64,000 bases of DNA from assembly GCF_000327385.1 (NCBI RefSeq), contig NW_008709540.1, forward strand, positions 305,910 through 369,909, read 5' to 3'. This stretch comes from Lottia gigantea (Eukaryota; Mollusca; Gastropoda; Lottiidae). The notes under the pieces were generated by a model. The model worked only from the letters and a program-made list of their open reading frames with translations. It searched no databases and was not told the origin of the DNA. Position numbers and translations under genes: made by a program. Below, one piece after another: positions 11,281-23,018 of this stretch (the stretch's first letter is position 1; the number at the start of each line of letters is the position of its first letter).

Positions 11281-11760
11281 AAGATTTCGACCAAGTGACC
11301 TGTAAAACGATCGGGTATTGGGTCCCAAAATGCCAATTCCGAAAGGAAGAGAAAAAGATCCGAGAAGAAGCAGAAAAACGAGTGTCACCAAAAAGGACAT
11401 CGGGCTTGCGACTATAGAGGGGAATAGTTGTCAAAAGTATTAATGAAGTCAAACTTGAAAACGAGGCGTTGACTTTAAAAAAATAACATATTTCCACTTT
11501 ACACATTTAGGAAATACTTCTTTCTTAAATCATACAGTCAACCTTCTAATTACAAAGTTCAGAAATTTATAGTTTACTTTTCAAAAATTGCTCGGTTCTT
11601 ACCACTTCGTCAACGTCTTGACCTCGCACACCAAATCATGGCACCAAAATACCACTACTGAAGACATTTTCGAAAACGTGGAACAACCTTTGCTGATACA
11701 GAACTTGGGAGATGCGACAATCGTTCTGTTGGGAAAACGTGTCAACTAATTTGGCTCTTT
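11281..11760 (+). other. Two coding-like remnants of unknown origin
   Basis: Two stretches in the plus orientation read as protein-like and are GC-richer than their surroundings. One is at about 11283-11421 (IGYWVPKCQFRKEEKKIREE). The other is at about 11595-11750 (WHQNTTTEDIFENVEQPLL). They lack initiating ATGs in the matching frames and are separated by AT-rich DNA. They could be host exons or pieces of a decayed mobile element. I do not recognise either. Confidence 0.3.
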
Positions 11761-11924
11761 GAGTTGTCTGGGTGTTTATAGGGTGATTGTTGTGATGTTT
11801 TTTACTTTTTATCTTTTCAATTACGGTACATTAACTTCGCGAGAAAAAAAGAAGATTTTTTGACAGTTATTAGACTTAGTTCAATTGAAACCCGTATTTG
11901 ATTGCTACATAGATTTAGATCATA

Positions 11925-12920
11925 GTCTGGTATCACTGTCTGTAAACCATCCCGAGGTTTATTGTCTGGTATCGCGGTCTGTAAACCACCCCGAGGTTTA
12001 TTACCTAGTATCACGGCTTGTAAACCATCCCTAGGTTTATAGTCTGGTATCACAGTCTGTAAACCATCTCCAGGTTTATTGTCTGGTATCACAGTCTGTA
12101 AACCATCCCTAGGTTTATAGTCTGGTATCACAGTCTGTAAACCATCTCCAGGTTTATTGTCTGGTATCACAGTCTGTAAACCATCCCTAGGTTTATAGTC
12201 TGGTATCGCGGTCTGTAAACCATCCCTAGGTTTATAGTCTGGTATCGCGGTCTGTAAACCATCCCTAGGTTTATAGTCTGGTATTACAGACTGTAAACCA
12301 TCTCCAGGTTTATTATCTGGTATCACAATCTGTAAACCATCCCCAGGTTTATAGTCTGGTATCGCGGTCTGTAAACCATCCCCAGGTTTATTGCCTAGTA
12401 TCACGGCTTGTAAACCACCCCCAGGTTTATTGTCTGGTATCACAGTCTGTAAACCATCTCCAGGTTTATTACCTGGTATCATGGTCTGTGAACCATCCCC
12501 AGTTTTTTTTTACCTGGTATCACGGTCGGTAAATCCACCCCAAGGTTTATTGTCTGGTATCACAGTCTGTAAACCATCCCCAGGTTTATTGTCTGGTATT
12601 ACGACTTGTAAACCATCCCCAGGTTTATTGCCTGGTATTACGGCTTGTAAACCACCCCCAGGTTTATGACCTGGTATCATGGTCTGTGAACCATCCCCAG
12701 TTTTTTTTTACCTGGTATCACGGTCGGTAAATCCACCCCAAGGTTTATTGTCTGGTATCACAGTCTGTAAACCATCCCCAGGTTTATTGTCTGGTATTAC
12801 GACTTGTAAACCATCCCCAGGTTTATTGCCTGGTATTACGGCTTGTAAACCACCCCCAGGTTTATGACCTGGTATCACGGTCTGTAAACCATTCCTAGGT
12901 TTATTGTCTGGTATCGAGGT
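11925..12920. repeat. 39-bp minisatellite (about 25 units) with a higher-order duplication
   Basis: The unit of 39 bp contains GTCTGGTATCACAGTCTGTA and CCATCCCCAGGTTTAT. Being 13 codons long, it encodes the 13-residue repeat IPDNKPGDGLQTV in one minus-strand frame for most of its length (12482-11817 and 13022-12708). A block of five units that includes a poly-T interruption is duplicated almost perfectly with a period of 198 bp (12481 and 12679 starts). Substitutions between units change the encoded residues freely (D/Y/N, G/R/D), which argues for a neutral minisatellite more than a selected protein repeat. Confidence 0.9.
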
Positions 12921-13139
12921 CTGATGTCTGTGTGCAGAAAGTGAGTTGCTGCATGCCCCAGTTGGAAATTTCAAGATCTCGGATACATTACATGAAATGG
13001 GCCTATGACAAATATATAACAAGCTGCTAGCTCGTTAGACAGGATAGTTTGGTACTACAGAAATTCGTTATTGTGCTAATTGCGACCATTTGCGACTAAA
13101 AAATGAACAAAACGCGAGAAAAGTCATTTAAAATTACAA

Positions 13140-16100
13140 ATTTTACAACCGTCAGTTGGTCTGATTTGACAGTATTATTAGATTATCTCTGAGTTTATTC
13201 AGTTATTATAGTTGGTCTGATTTGACGGTATCATTAGATTATCTCTGAGATTATTCAGTTATTACAGTTGGTCTGATTGGACAGTATCATTAGATTATCT
13301 CTGAGATTATTCAGTTATTATAGTTAGTCTGATTTGACAGTATCATTAGATTATCTCTGAGATTATTCAGTTATTACAGTTGGTCTGATTTGACGGTATC
13401 ATTAGATTCTCTCTGAGATTATTCAGTTATTACAGTTGGTCTGATTTGACGGTATCATTAGATTATCTCTGAGATTATTCAGTTATTACAGTTGGTCTAA
13501 TTTGACGGTATCATTAGATTCTCTCTGAGATTATTCAGTTATTACAGTTGGTCTGATTTGACGGTATCATTAGATTCTCTCTGAGATTATTCAGTTATTA
13601 TAGTTGGTCTGATTTGACGGTATCATTAGATTATCTCTGAGATTATTCAGTTATTATAGTTAGTCTGATTGGACAGTATCATTAGATTGTCTCTGAGATT
13701 ATTCAGTTATTATAGTTAGTCTGATTTGACGGTATCATTAGATTCTCTCTGAGATTATTCAGTTATTATAGTTAGTCTGATTTGACAGTATCATTAGATT
13801 ATCTCTGAGATTATTCAGTTATTATAGTTGGTCTGATTTGACAGTATCATTAGATTCTCTCTGAGATTATTCAGTTATTACAGTTGGTCTGATTTGACAG
13901 TATCATTAGATTCTCTCTGAGATTATTCAGTTATTACAGTTGGTCTGATTTGACAGTATCATTAGATTATCTCTGAGATTATTCAGTTATTATAGTTAGT
14001 CTGATTTGACAGTATCATTAGATTATCTCTGAGATTATGCAGTTATTATAGTTGGTCTGATTTGACGGTATCATTAGATTATCTCTGAGATTATTCAGTT
14101 ATTATAGTTGGTCTGATTGGACAGTATCATTAGATTATCTCTGAGATTATTCAGTTATTACAGTTGGTCTGATTTGACAGTATCATTAGATTCTCTCTGA
14201 GATTATTCAGTTATTATAGTTAGTCTGATTTGACAGTATCATTAGATTATCTCTGAGATTATTCAGTTATTATAGTTGGTCTGATTTGACAGTATCATTA
14301 GATTATCTCTGAGATTATTCAGTTATTATAGTTGGTCTGATTTGACAGTATCATTAGATTATCTCTGAGATTATCCAGTTATTATAGTTAGTCCGATTGG
14401 ACAGTATCATTAGATTCTCTCTGAGATTATTCAGTTATTACAGTTGGTCTGATTTGACGGTATCATTAGATTCTCTCTGAGATTATTCAGTTATTACAGT
14501 TGGTCTGATTTGACGGTATCGTTAGATTCTCTCTGAGATTATTCAGTTATTACAGTTGGTCTGATTTGACGGTATCATTAGATTCTCTCTGAGATTATTC
14601 AGTTATTACAGTTGGTCTGATTTGACAGTATCATTAGATTATCTCTGAGATTATTCAGTTATTACAGTTGGTCTGATTTGACGGTATCATTAGATTCTCT
14701 CTGAGATTATCCAGTTATTATAGTTAGTCCGATTGGACAGTATCATTAGATTCTCTCTGAGATTATTCAGTTATTACAGTTGGTCTGATTTGACGGTATC
14801 ATTAGATTCTCTCTGAGATTATTCAGTTATTACAGTTGGTCTGATTTGACGGTATCATTAGATTCTCTCTGAGATTATTCAGTTATTACAGTTGGTCTGA
14901 TTTGACGGTATCATTAGATTCTCTCTGAGATTATTCAGTTATTACAGTTGGTCTGATTTGACAGTATCATTAGATTATCTCTGAGATTATTCAGTTATTA
15001 CAGTTGGTCTGATTTGACGGTATCATTAGATTCTCTCTGAGATTATTCAGTTATTATAGTTGGTCTGATTTGACAGTATCATTAGATTGTCTCTGAGATT
15101 ATTCAGTTATTATAGTTAGTCTGATTTGACAGTATCATTAGATTGTCTCTGAGATTATTCAGTTATTATAGTTAGTCTGATTTGACAGTATCATTAGATT
15201 ATCTCTGAGATTATTCAGTTATTACAGTTGGTCTGATTTGACGGTATCGTTAGATTATCTCTGAGATATTTGACGGTATCATTAGATTGTCTCTGAGTTT
15301 ATTCAGTTATTATAGTTGGTCTGATTTGACGGTATCATTAGATTGTCTCTGAGTTTATTCAGTTATTATAGTTGGTCTGATTTGACGGTATCATTAGATT
15401 GTCTCTGAGTTTATTCAGTTATTATAGTTGGTCTGATTTGACGGTATCATTAGATTGTCTCTGAGTTTATTCAGTTATTATAGTTGGTCTGATTTGACGG
15501 TATCATTAGATTGTCTCTGAGTTTATTCAGTTATTATAGTTGGTCTGATTTGACGGTATCATTAGATTGTCTCGGAGTTTATTCAGTTATTATAGTTGGT
15601 CTGATTTGACGGTATCATTAGATTGTCTCTGAGTTTATTCAGTTATTATAGTTGGTCTGATTTGACGGTATCATTAGATTGTCTCTGAGTTTATTCAGTT
15701 ATTATAGTTGGTCTGATTTGACGGTATCATTAGATTCTCTCTGAGATTATTCAGTTATTATAGTTGGTCTGATTTGACGGTATCATTAGATTGTCTCTGA
15801 GTTTATTCAGTTATTATAGTTGGTCTGATTTGACGGTATCATTAGATTGTCTCTGAGATTATTCAGTTATTACAGTTGGTCTGATTTGACGGTATCATTA
15901 GATTCTCTCTGAGATTATTCAGTTATTATAGTTGGTCTGATTTGACGGTATCATTAGATTATCTCTGAGATTATTCAGTTATTATAGTTGGTCTGATTTG
16001 ACAGTATCATTTAGATTGTCTCTGAGTTTATTCAGTTATTATAGTTGGTCTGATTTGACGGTATCATTAGATTGTCTCTGAGTTTATTCAGTTATTACAG

Positions 16101-16275
16101 TTGGTCTGATTTGACGGTATCATTAGATTCTCTCTGAGATTATTCAGTTATTACAGTTGGTCTGATTTGACGGTATCATTAGATTCTCTCTGAGATTATT
16201 CAGTTATTACAGTTGGTCTGATTTGACGGTATCATTAGATTCTCTCTGTGATTATTCAGTTATTATAGTTTTCAT
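13140..16275. repeat. 56-bp tandem array, about 55 units
   Basis: The unit is 56 bp and contains TTATTCAGTTATTA, AGTTGGTCTGATTTGAC and GGTATCATTAGATT. Unit variants differ at a few fixed positions (ATTA/ATTC/ATTG before TCTC, GAGATT or GAGTTT, TAG or CAG, ACAGT or ACGGT). The GAGTTT plus ATTG variant is concentrated in a run of near-identical units at about 15280-15720. One unit is truncated at about 15260-15285. There is no open frame because 56 is not a multiple of 3. Confidence 0.97.
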
Positions 16276-16519
16276 TTGACAGTCAATAAGATTCTGTTTT
16301 TTTTCTAGATGTTAGCTACTGTATGCTAGATTCAGATGGTCTGATTGAAGAATAAACTAGTATTTAATTTACTGATTTGTACAAAATGTTGGGGGTAGCT
16401 AGACGTTCAGGATGTCGAGTGAATTTCACCGGATAAGAGGTGGGCTCCTAACAGTTATCAGTACTGTGTCAGTTTAATATCAGAGCATTTTACTAAATTA
16501 CTATGAATCTAGTCATAGC

Positions 16520-17300
16520 TATACCCGTGAGCCGCCGGCCAAGCCACTATTACAGCCACAGGCCGCGGCCGGTCTGCATATCAAGCCGCCAGCTATTACT
16601 GCTACAAGCCGCCGATGGTCTGCTTATTAAGCCAGCCAGCTGCCGTCGTGTTTCTTCCACCGGCGCTCGCCAGGTGTCACGTCTTCTGATAAATATGACA
16701 ACAACCATTCCAAATTCTCACTCACTGAATCCCTTCACAAAGTGAACCAGTGGAAACAATGTTTTCCATCACAGGTTTAATTTTGATGCTAAACGAAGTT
16801 CACTTGTTGCTCTGATTATGAACATGATTTTCTTTATTCACGACAACATCAAGTATTACCATGACTTGTAATTCTTTGCCGGGTGAGTGAAGTTAAATTG
16901 CTGTTCAGATATTGTGAGATCCAGATATACTCAGCTAAAGACTATTTTAAAATTGTATTTCTTAAAACCTAATTTAGTTACTTTTGCATTTTGGTTTGAA
17001 GCATGGACATGTATGTTGAAAGAAGGTTTTCACATTGTTAAGTATTTAGGAATTAATATCGTCTGTAATTCTAGAAATATGAATCTCATTTAAGAAAAAC
17101 TTTCCACTTGTAGATTTTTTTCTTGAACTGGATTAAAATGTTGTAATTCAGCATTGGTCTTTTAAGTTAATAAATTCCTTTGCAACCAATTTAGCAATTT
17201 GTATTGAAAGCCTACGATTCTTTTTCTGCTCAAGGCTGCAGCTAGCCAGCTGATGCACTCTAAGCCAGTTGAAAATTGGAATGCTGACGGGTATAGTCTA
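16520..17300. other. GC-rich island and possible repeat element
   Basis: About 16525-16690 is strikingly GC-rich (AAGCCGCC, GGCCGCGGCC) and made of about 2.5 diverged copies of a roughly 50-bp unit. CTATACCCGTGAGC at its left matches the reverse complement of GCTGACGGGTATAG at about 17283, so the two may be inverted ends of one element. The open frame across the island (16503-16745) does not resemble a known protein. Confidence 0.35.
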
Positions 17301-17610
17301 AGCACGTTCTCGTTCTGCACCTTCCTTATCAACAATAGTATTGAAACAATTTTTTTTTTCTAAACGTTTTCTTTACATTGTATTATAATGAATATTAATA
17401 CCGGGGAACTGTAGTAACGTGTTGCCAAACTGTATTATAGTTGAAAATTGGATAGCTGACGGGTATAGTCAATAAATATTATATTACAGCAATCTAAATA
17501 TGCACCCTCCTTACTAACAATAGTATTGAAACATATGACCAAATTTTATTGTAAATATTTTCTATACACTGTATTATAGTGAATATTTCTATACACTGTA
17601 TTATAGTGAA
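17270..17610. repeat. Diverged 175-bp tandem duplication and a 25-bp duplication
   Basis: AGTTGAAAATTGG, GCTGACGGGTATAGTC and AACAATAGTATTGAAACA occur at about 17270-17350 and again at 17447-17532. A short unit containing CTATACACTGTATTATAGTG is repeated twice at about 17563-17610. Confidence 0.7.
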
Positions 17611-18049
17611 CTTAAATTACATAGTTTCGATATGAATCAAGATCATTATTATACAATCCTCTGCAATTCTTTCATGATTAGTAATATTATTGTATTTTTA
17701 TATCGTCTTCACATGATAAGAAATGGCAACGAACCATGAATTGGTGAAAGAACAAAATAATGAAGAAGTAAATGCTATAGCTCAGACTCAGAGATCAAGA
17801 AATGGTGGAAATTATAAGAAGAGATAACAATTTTAAGAGTAATAAAAGTCAGAATAATGATGTAATCAAATGTAAAATAATGTGGAGAATGGTACAGACT
17901 GAGATGTATGACATATGGTAAAAATATACCTTTCAAGGGGTTGAAATCAAATCAAACGTTCAACCGTTCGAATCTTATTTATCCAGTATTTTGACTTATT
18001 TGTTTGGTCAGGCATACGTGATTTTAACTATTATAATAGTGGCGGATGT

Positions 18050-18200
18050 CGCGTGCAAAGCAGACGATGTCTCTTTTCGAAACAGAGTCCACGACTAAAC
18101 TACTTTTACTCCCAATATTGCCTTTCTTTGGACGAGATTTTTGATTGACGAAATTGTCTTGCTTGTACGGATTTCTATTATCGACAGGTGAACGCCAAGA
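18050..18200. repeat. Unclassified interspersed repeat (family Y), copy 1
   Basis: This shares GGACGAGATTTTTGATTGAC, GAAATTGTCTTGCTTGTAC and an upstream ACTCCCAATATTGCC-type stretch with 47870-48030 and 50410-50560. No coding capacity is seen. Confidence 0.55.
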
Positions 18201-18829
18201 AAAGAGTAAACTAATATAACTGTCTTTCAAAATGTTCCTCCTTGGAAAGTTCATAGGTCACATCTTAATCAACCAAATCAGATAATTACAAAAAATATCG
18301 CGTCATCAACTCCAATTTGGAGTCTTTCTACTAACCAAATGGCTATTATAGATGATTTAAGTTTCGATTGATACATACCAGCTGTAAAATACTTAGAAAC
18401 ACAAGGACAGTTGAGTGTTAGTTTTTAAGTTTTGAATGCGCTCAAATATGTTAGACAATACATCAGTTTAATCTATAAACACAGACACTGTACCAATTAA
18501 AATCAGACATTCTCTTTGTTTGTGGGATAGTGACTTAGGCATAGAAGACGGTTGGAGTGGATAATTCACGAATGAATGAAACCAGCTACATTGATTAATG
18601 ATATTAATATATCTTACAAATAACAACAATAACAAGGTAAAGTAACAAGCAATTATAATAACTGTTTCTATAGAATGGAATGCTATAAACATCTTTATCA
18701 GCTGGTAAAGCAGATATTTACACGACAATATCTCTTGAAGTTACAATAATTATATTTGTGTCAAATCTCACTATGCAAATATCTGCTTTAACAGGTGACA
18801 AAACTACAATATCGTGTCAAGCCTGGTCA

Positions 18830-21711
18830 TCAGCTAGTTGTAGAGGAGGGTTGATCTGTTTGACTTGAAGCTGAAGGGTTAGCTATATCAGGTGTAGGTG
18901 AAGGGTTAACTATATCAGGCTGCTCAACCAGTAATGTCTGACTATTTTTAGGAAAGTACTGATCAGTGTTAAATATCAATGGTTCTTCATATTCAACTTT
19001 CTTCTTTTCCTTGGATTTCTTCTGAAATTAACATAATAAAGATACATTTAGTTCTAGTTGGAATTTATTTCATTGTCTAATTTACTAGTGACTCTTGAGA
19101 CTGGGGGTACAAATAAGGGGCAAGGTCGAATGGGGGGATGTTATGTTTGATATTCGACATGTGGAAACACTATGGAACAATAGGTACAAACATCTGATGA
19201 AGGGTCTGTGGTCAATTTGATGTTTTATGACAAATATTTCAAGGAGTAAATGTATGAATCTGGGGGTACAACCTTTTTCTTCTGAGTGGGTAAAATTCAA
19301 TATACTGTGAAATGACTAGGGTGAGAGAGAGTAGAAATAAAATAAGAATTAAACTTACAGATCCTACTATAGAGGAAAGTTTCTTGATTAAACCTGATCC
19401 TATAGAATCACCTACATCTTTCTCAGCTTGAGTTACCTTCTCTTCTATAATATTTACATCTCTTTTAACTACTTCTACAAATTGCTGTAAACAAACACAA
19501 CATTAACAGTTTGTCAGCCTACATTTTCTAAAATAGGACTTGTGACCAAAGAATGGAAACTCACTAAAACAGGAGTAAGAAGACAACAAACAAAATCATA
19601 CTACAGTACGAAAATAGTTTATGTCTCTCAACTCTATATTCCTTTCAGAGAGTCCACATAGTTAATAATATCTATTTGTTAATAAGGTTTGTCAACTTGT
19701 CATCAAATTAAGAGAGCTTGTATAATAATATTTATTGAAAACGAATTATATTATGGCCATGTATTTGATCAACTATTTTGATGACAAAACTACAGTTATC
19801 TGCTAATGTTATTAGCTCTTGAAGAGAGTTCACATGGTTATTAATATCTATTTGCCAACTGATATATTCATTCTACCTACCACTAATTTATTAATCCTAT
19901 CAAACACATGCCTCATCTCAATACACTTCTCCTGTATTTTAGGTAAAGTTGTATTTAAACATAAGTTGGTATCACTTCGAATCTGGAAAAGGAAAAAATA
20001 CTGACTGCAATAATGAACTAGATGAGCTACACCATGCTGTGTACAATGAGGGAAGAGAGACATGCTGCTGGAACAGGGAGAAATTACAGGCTTTTTTGTC
20101 AAATTCTTACTGCTATAGTGATGTCAGAATTTGTTAAATGTTATTTAGACCATAACTTCTTTGATCTTCGGCGTGGTATAACCAACTGAAATATTAGTCA
20201 TACCACGACTGGGACTACTTTCTTCGAACCACCCACCTTCTGTCCCAACAAATTCAAAACCAATTTCTAACCTATACTTAGATGTTGTATGTTTGTCCAA
20301 ATTAATTCTATAAGGACCTTAGGTTCATAAAAAAAGCCAGAAAATCTTTTATAAATTTCTTATACAATCTGTGAAAAGGGTGAAAAATGAAATTGAAATA
20401 CTAGTTTTAGCCAGGCTAGTTTAGTTATATCAAAAACGATATTCTCAGTTCATAACTTTAATAATAAAACTCCAAAGATGGGGTTTTATATAAAGCTGTT
20501 GAAAAATGTATAACTATATCTGTCTATAACTAAACCTGTGAAGTTATTAGAAGACAATAACTGGTGATGAAAAAGAATAAAGAAGAAGTAGATATTCAGT
20601 ATTTTAAGGAGGTTGAAATATACTTCCTTCTTCTTTAAAGACATAGGTAAAAGTAAAGTTTCTGACTGGACAGGTGATGAAACTCACTAAAAACTCACTC
20701 AGTTGGCCAATGACAGAAGGTGACTAGGTCCAGTGAGATCAGTTAAAGAGACTAAGAGAGGGCAATAATTAGTTAATAGTATAAGGCCAGTTTAATGTAA
20801 TTAGGTGTTTATAAAAACAGTAGTGGTGTATTTAGAGAAGATAACAAATAAATAAAACAACCAAGTTTCTTTAAAAATACACCCTATCACATACTTACCA
20901 AGTCGACCAGTCCACAAAATTCTTCCAGTTTAGTCAACATGCCTTCGATACTTTCATAATATTTAGATTGCTGTAATGTATAACCAAATATACTTGCTCA
21001 GATGTGAAAAATTCAAAATGATACAGTCATCACAGTCATTGTACCAAATATATTACATGTATCATTGAAAAGAATATGACTAATCTGTACCAATTTACAG
21101 GACCCACAATCATCAAATGGGAACTGTAAAGTAAAAGTGACTTTTTGTTATAATTTTTAATTAAATTTCATTGAACTGTGGAGGAAACAAATGTCAAATT
21201 CTTCTTTGAAAGTATACAAAATAATTAAATGCAGACAACACACTCAGTTGTAGTCTGTAGTCTTTAATTGCAGTTACCTCCCTTCATACAATTCTTGGAC
21301 TTGTTTTATATATAATAGGTCTACTAACCTCAGAAAATCAAAGTTTGAGAAATAAAAGTATTTTGATTAGTTAATAAAGCTGAATTGTACAAAATTTTAA
21401 TAATTAAACAATCCGATAACCTGTGTAATGTAACTAGTTTAAATCCAAGTTTATTTTTCTTAAAAACCGGTGTTCATCTGAATACAAAAACAATAGTTGT
21501 CTGTAGCCTTGTAGTCTTGTTACCTCCCTTTTAGCAGGTGATCGTTGGACTTCTCACCTTACATCAAATAATCACTTACTTCTTTCGTTATATCAAAATT
21601 CAGATAGTTTCTGTAATCTTCGGCTATTTCCTGAACTAACTGCTCCACTGTAGCTTGTATTTCTGTCTCATGACTTGAATTATTCTCGTGATTCGTCGTT
21701 TCGTTCTCCAT
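18830..21711 (-). CDS. BLOC1S4: BLOC-1 complex subunit 4 (cappuccino) orthologue, complete, five coding exons
   Basis: The exons are 21711-21580, 20970-20899, 19982-19881, 19484-19359 and 19021-18830 (stop TGA). All introns are phase 0 with GTAAGT- or GTAGGT-type donors, and the product is 207 residues. Recognition rests on two blocks shared with vertebrate BLOC1S4 (about 217 residues): MLTKLEEFCGLVDL in exon 2 and EYEEPLIFNTDQYFP in exon 5, with the helical region KIQEKCIEMRHVFDRINKLV between them. Exon 4 (EEKVTQAEKD) continues the coiled coil. The last 45 residues are Pro/Ser/Thr-rich and not conserved. BLOC-1 is a cytosolic complex for biogenesis of lysosome-related organelles. The start is the only in-frame ATG before the helical region, and no frame breaks are seen. 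Confidence 0.93.
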
Positions 21712-21719
21712 TGTTTATG

Positions 21720-21757
21720 TCGGAAGTGAAGTCTCGGTTATTCAGTACTATCGATAG
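21720..21757 (-). promoter_or_regulatory. Candidate BLOC1S4 promoter elements
   Basis: Within 50 bp upstream of the BLOC1S4 start codon lie an ETS-like CACTTCCGA (21720-21728, read on the minus strand) and the 10-bp palindrome CTATCGATAG (21748-21757). The palindrome contains the TATCGATA core known in insects as the DREF element of housekeeping promoters. Function here is inferred from position only; the transcription start is unknown. Confidence 0.35.
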
Positions 21758-21777
21758 CTTTGATTATCAAGTTGCAG

Positions 21778-21870
21778 AATGATAATAATACTTTATTTGA
21801 CAGGAAAACCAGTTTGCCAGAGGCAAATCTTCTCTGGTATCCTCCTAAACTACACATATAGTAATTATAA
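21778..21870. repeat. Probable interspersed repeat tail
   Basis: AATAATACTTTATTTGACAG followed by GCCAGAGGCAAATC and TCTCTGGTATCCTCC has the look of a LINE or SINE 3' region beside BLOC1S4. Only this copy was noticed. Confidence 0.25.
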
Positions 21871-22084
21871 AATACACACTTACAGAAATTAAAAACATAC
21901 ATACAAAAGTTATAAACTACACACATACAAAATCACGTAATATAAGTTCTGTCAAATTATCATGGCCGAAGGGGTTTTCAACTTCTTTCTTTCACTTTCA
22001 TGACATTACCTCCCTTCCCTTACTATTTCGTGATTCTCCTTAGGCAATCATGTGCATGTCTGAGAATATATAGCCTGACTGAAT

Positions 22085-22150
22085 AGAAATGAAATGAAAT
22101 GAATGGAGTTTTATGTCCTACTTTGCTGCACCATGTGGGCTAATGAAGAC
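22085..22150 (-). mobile_element. SINE-A 3' fragment
   Basis: Reverse complement of the 3' end of the SINE at 63011-63379: (GAAAT)n tail, TGGAGTTTTATGTCCTACTT and GCACCATGTGGGCTAATGAA. Confidence 0.75.
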
Positions 22151-22519
22151 GGATGCCTCAATTGTGGAGAACAACTTGATATGAAATGATATTGTCCAAT
22201 TTATACCAAAATACAAATCGCCTCATTACCCTCTGTAATTACAACATTACCCCCTTTGGGACAGGCAACAGAAAACTGACATGAGGGGATTTTACACTCA
22301 TACCCTTTCCTTTCCCGATTGTGAAACGTTATCTAGTTTGCAATAAGAGAAATGCAGTTTGCATCAATATTATCTCTCTTTTGTTTGGATCTATCGAGAG
22401 ATAAGAAGCTTGAATCCATTGTGCTGTCTCAATTCGAACCAACCTCAGAAGAATTTATCCCATTTTTCTTAAGTGCTGTATATCATTTTATGCATTTGCA
22501 GTGAGTGATTGAGCCAAAT

Positions 22520-22617
22520 CCCCCCCCCCCCCCCCCCCCTTAANNNNNNNNNNNNNNNNNNNNNNNNNNNNNNNNNNNNNNNNNNNNNNNNNNCCCCCCC
22601 CCCCCCCCCCCCCCCCC
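22520..22617. other. Assembly gap flanked by poly-C runs
   Basis: 50 Ns (22544-22593) lie between a C run of 20 (22520-22539) and a C run of 24 (22594-22617). The homopolymers probably caused the break, and the true length of the gap is unknown. Confidence 0.95.
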
Positions 22618-22621
22618 GTTA

Positions 22622-23015
22622 TAATTTATTTTGTAATCTATGTATTTTGTAAACTATGTATTTTGTAAACTATTTATTTTGTAATCTATTTATTTTGTAA
22701 TCTATTTATTTTATAATCTATTCATGTAATCTATGTATTTTGTAAACTATGTATTTTGTAAACTATGTATTTTGTAAACTATGTATTTTGTAAACTATTC
22801 ATGTAATCTATTTATTTTGTAATCTATTTATTTTATAATCTATTCATGTAAACTATGTATTTTGTAAACTATTTATTTTGTAAACTATTCATGTAATCTA
22901 TGTATTTTGTAAACTATGTATTTTGTAAACTATTTATTTTGTAAACTATGTATTTTGTAAACTATGTATTTTGTAAACTATTCATGTAAACTATGTATTT
23001 TGTAAACTATTTATT
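22622..23015. repeat. 16-bp minisatellite
   Basis: Irregular array of CTATGTATTTTGTAAA-type units with ATTTATTTTGTAATCT and short TTCATGTAA variants. It begins immediately after the gap and ends just 3' of the last exon of the Ly6 gene. Confidence 0.9.
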
Positions 23016-23018
23016 ACA

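Noticed and set aside
13140-16275. CRISPR-like regular array
   Set aside because: There are no unique spacers; it is a head-to-tail 56-bp tandem repeat in eukaryotic DNA.
16503-16745. Plus-strand frame of 80 codons across the GC-rich island
   Set aside because: Composition reflects the AAGCCGCC repeat; there is no family resemblance, no splice support and no conserved motif.
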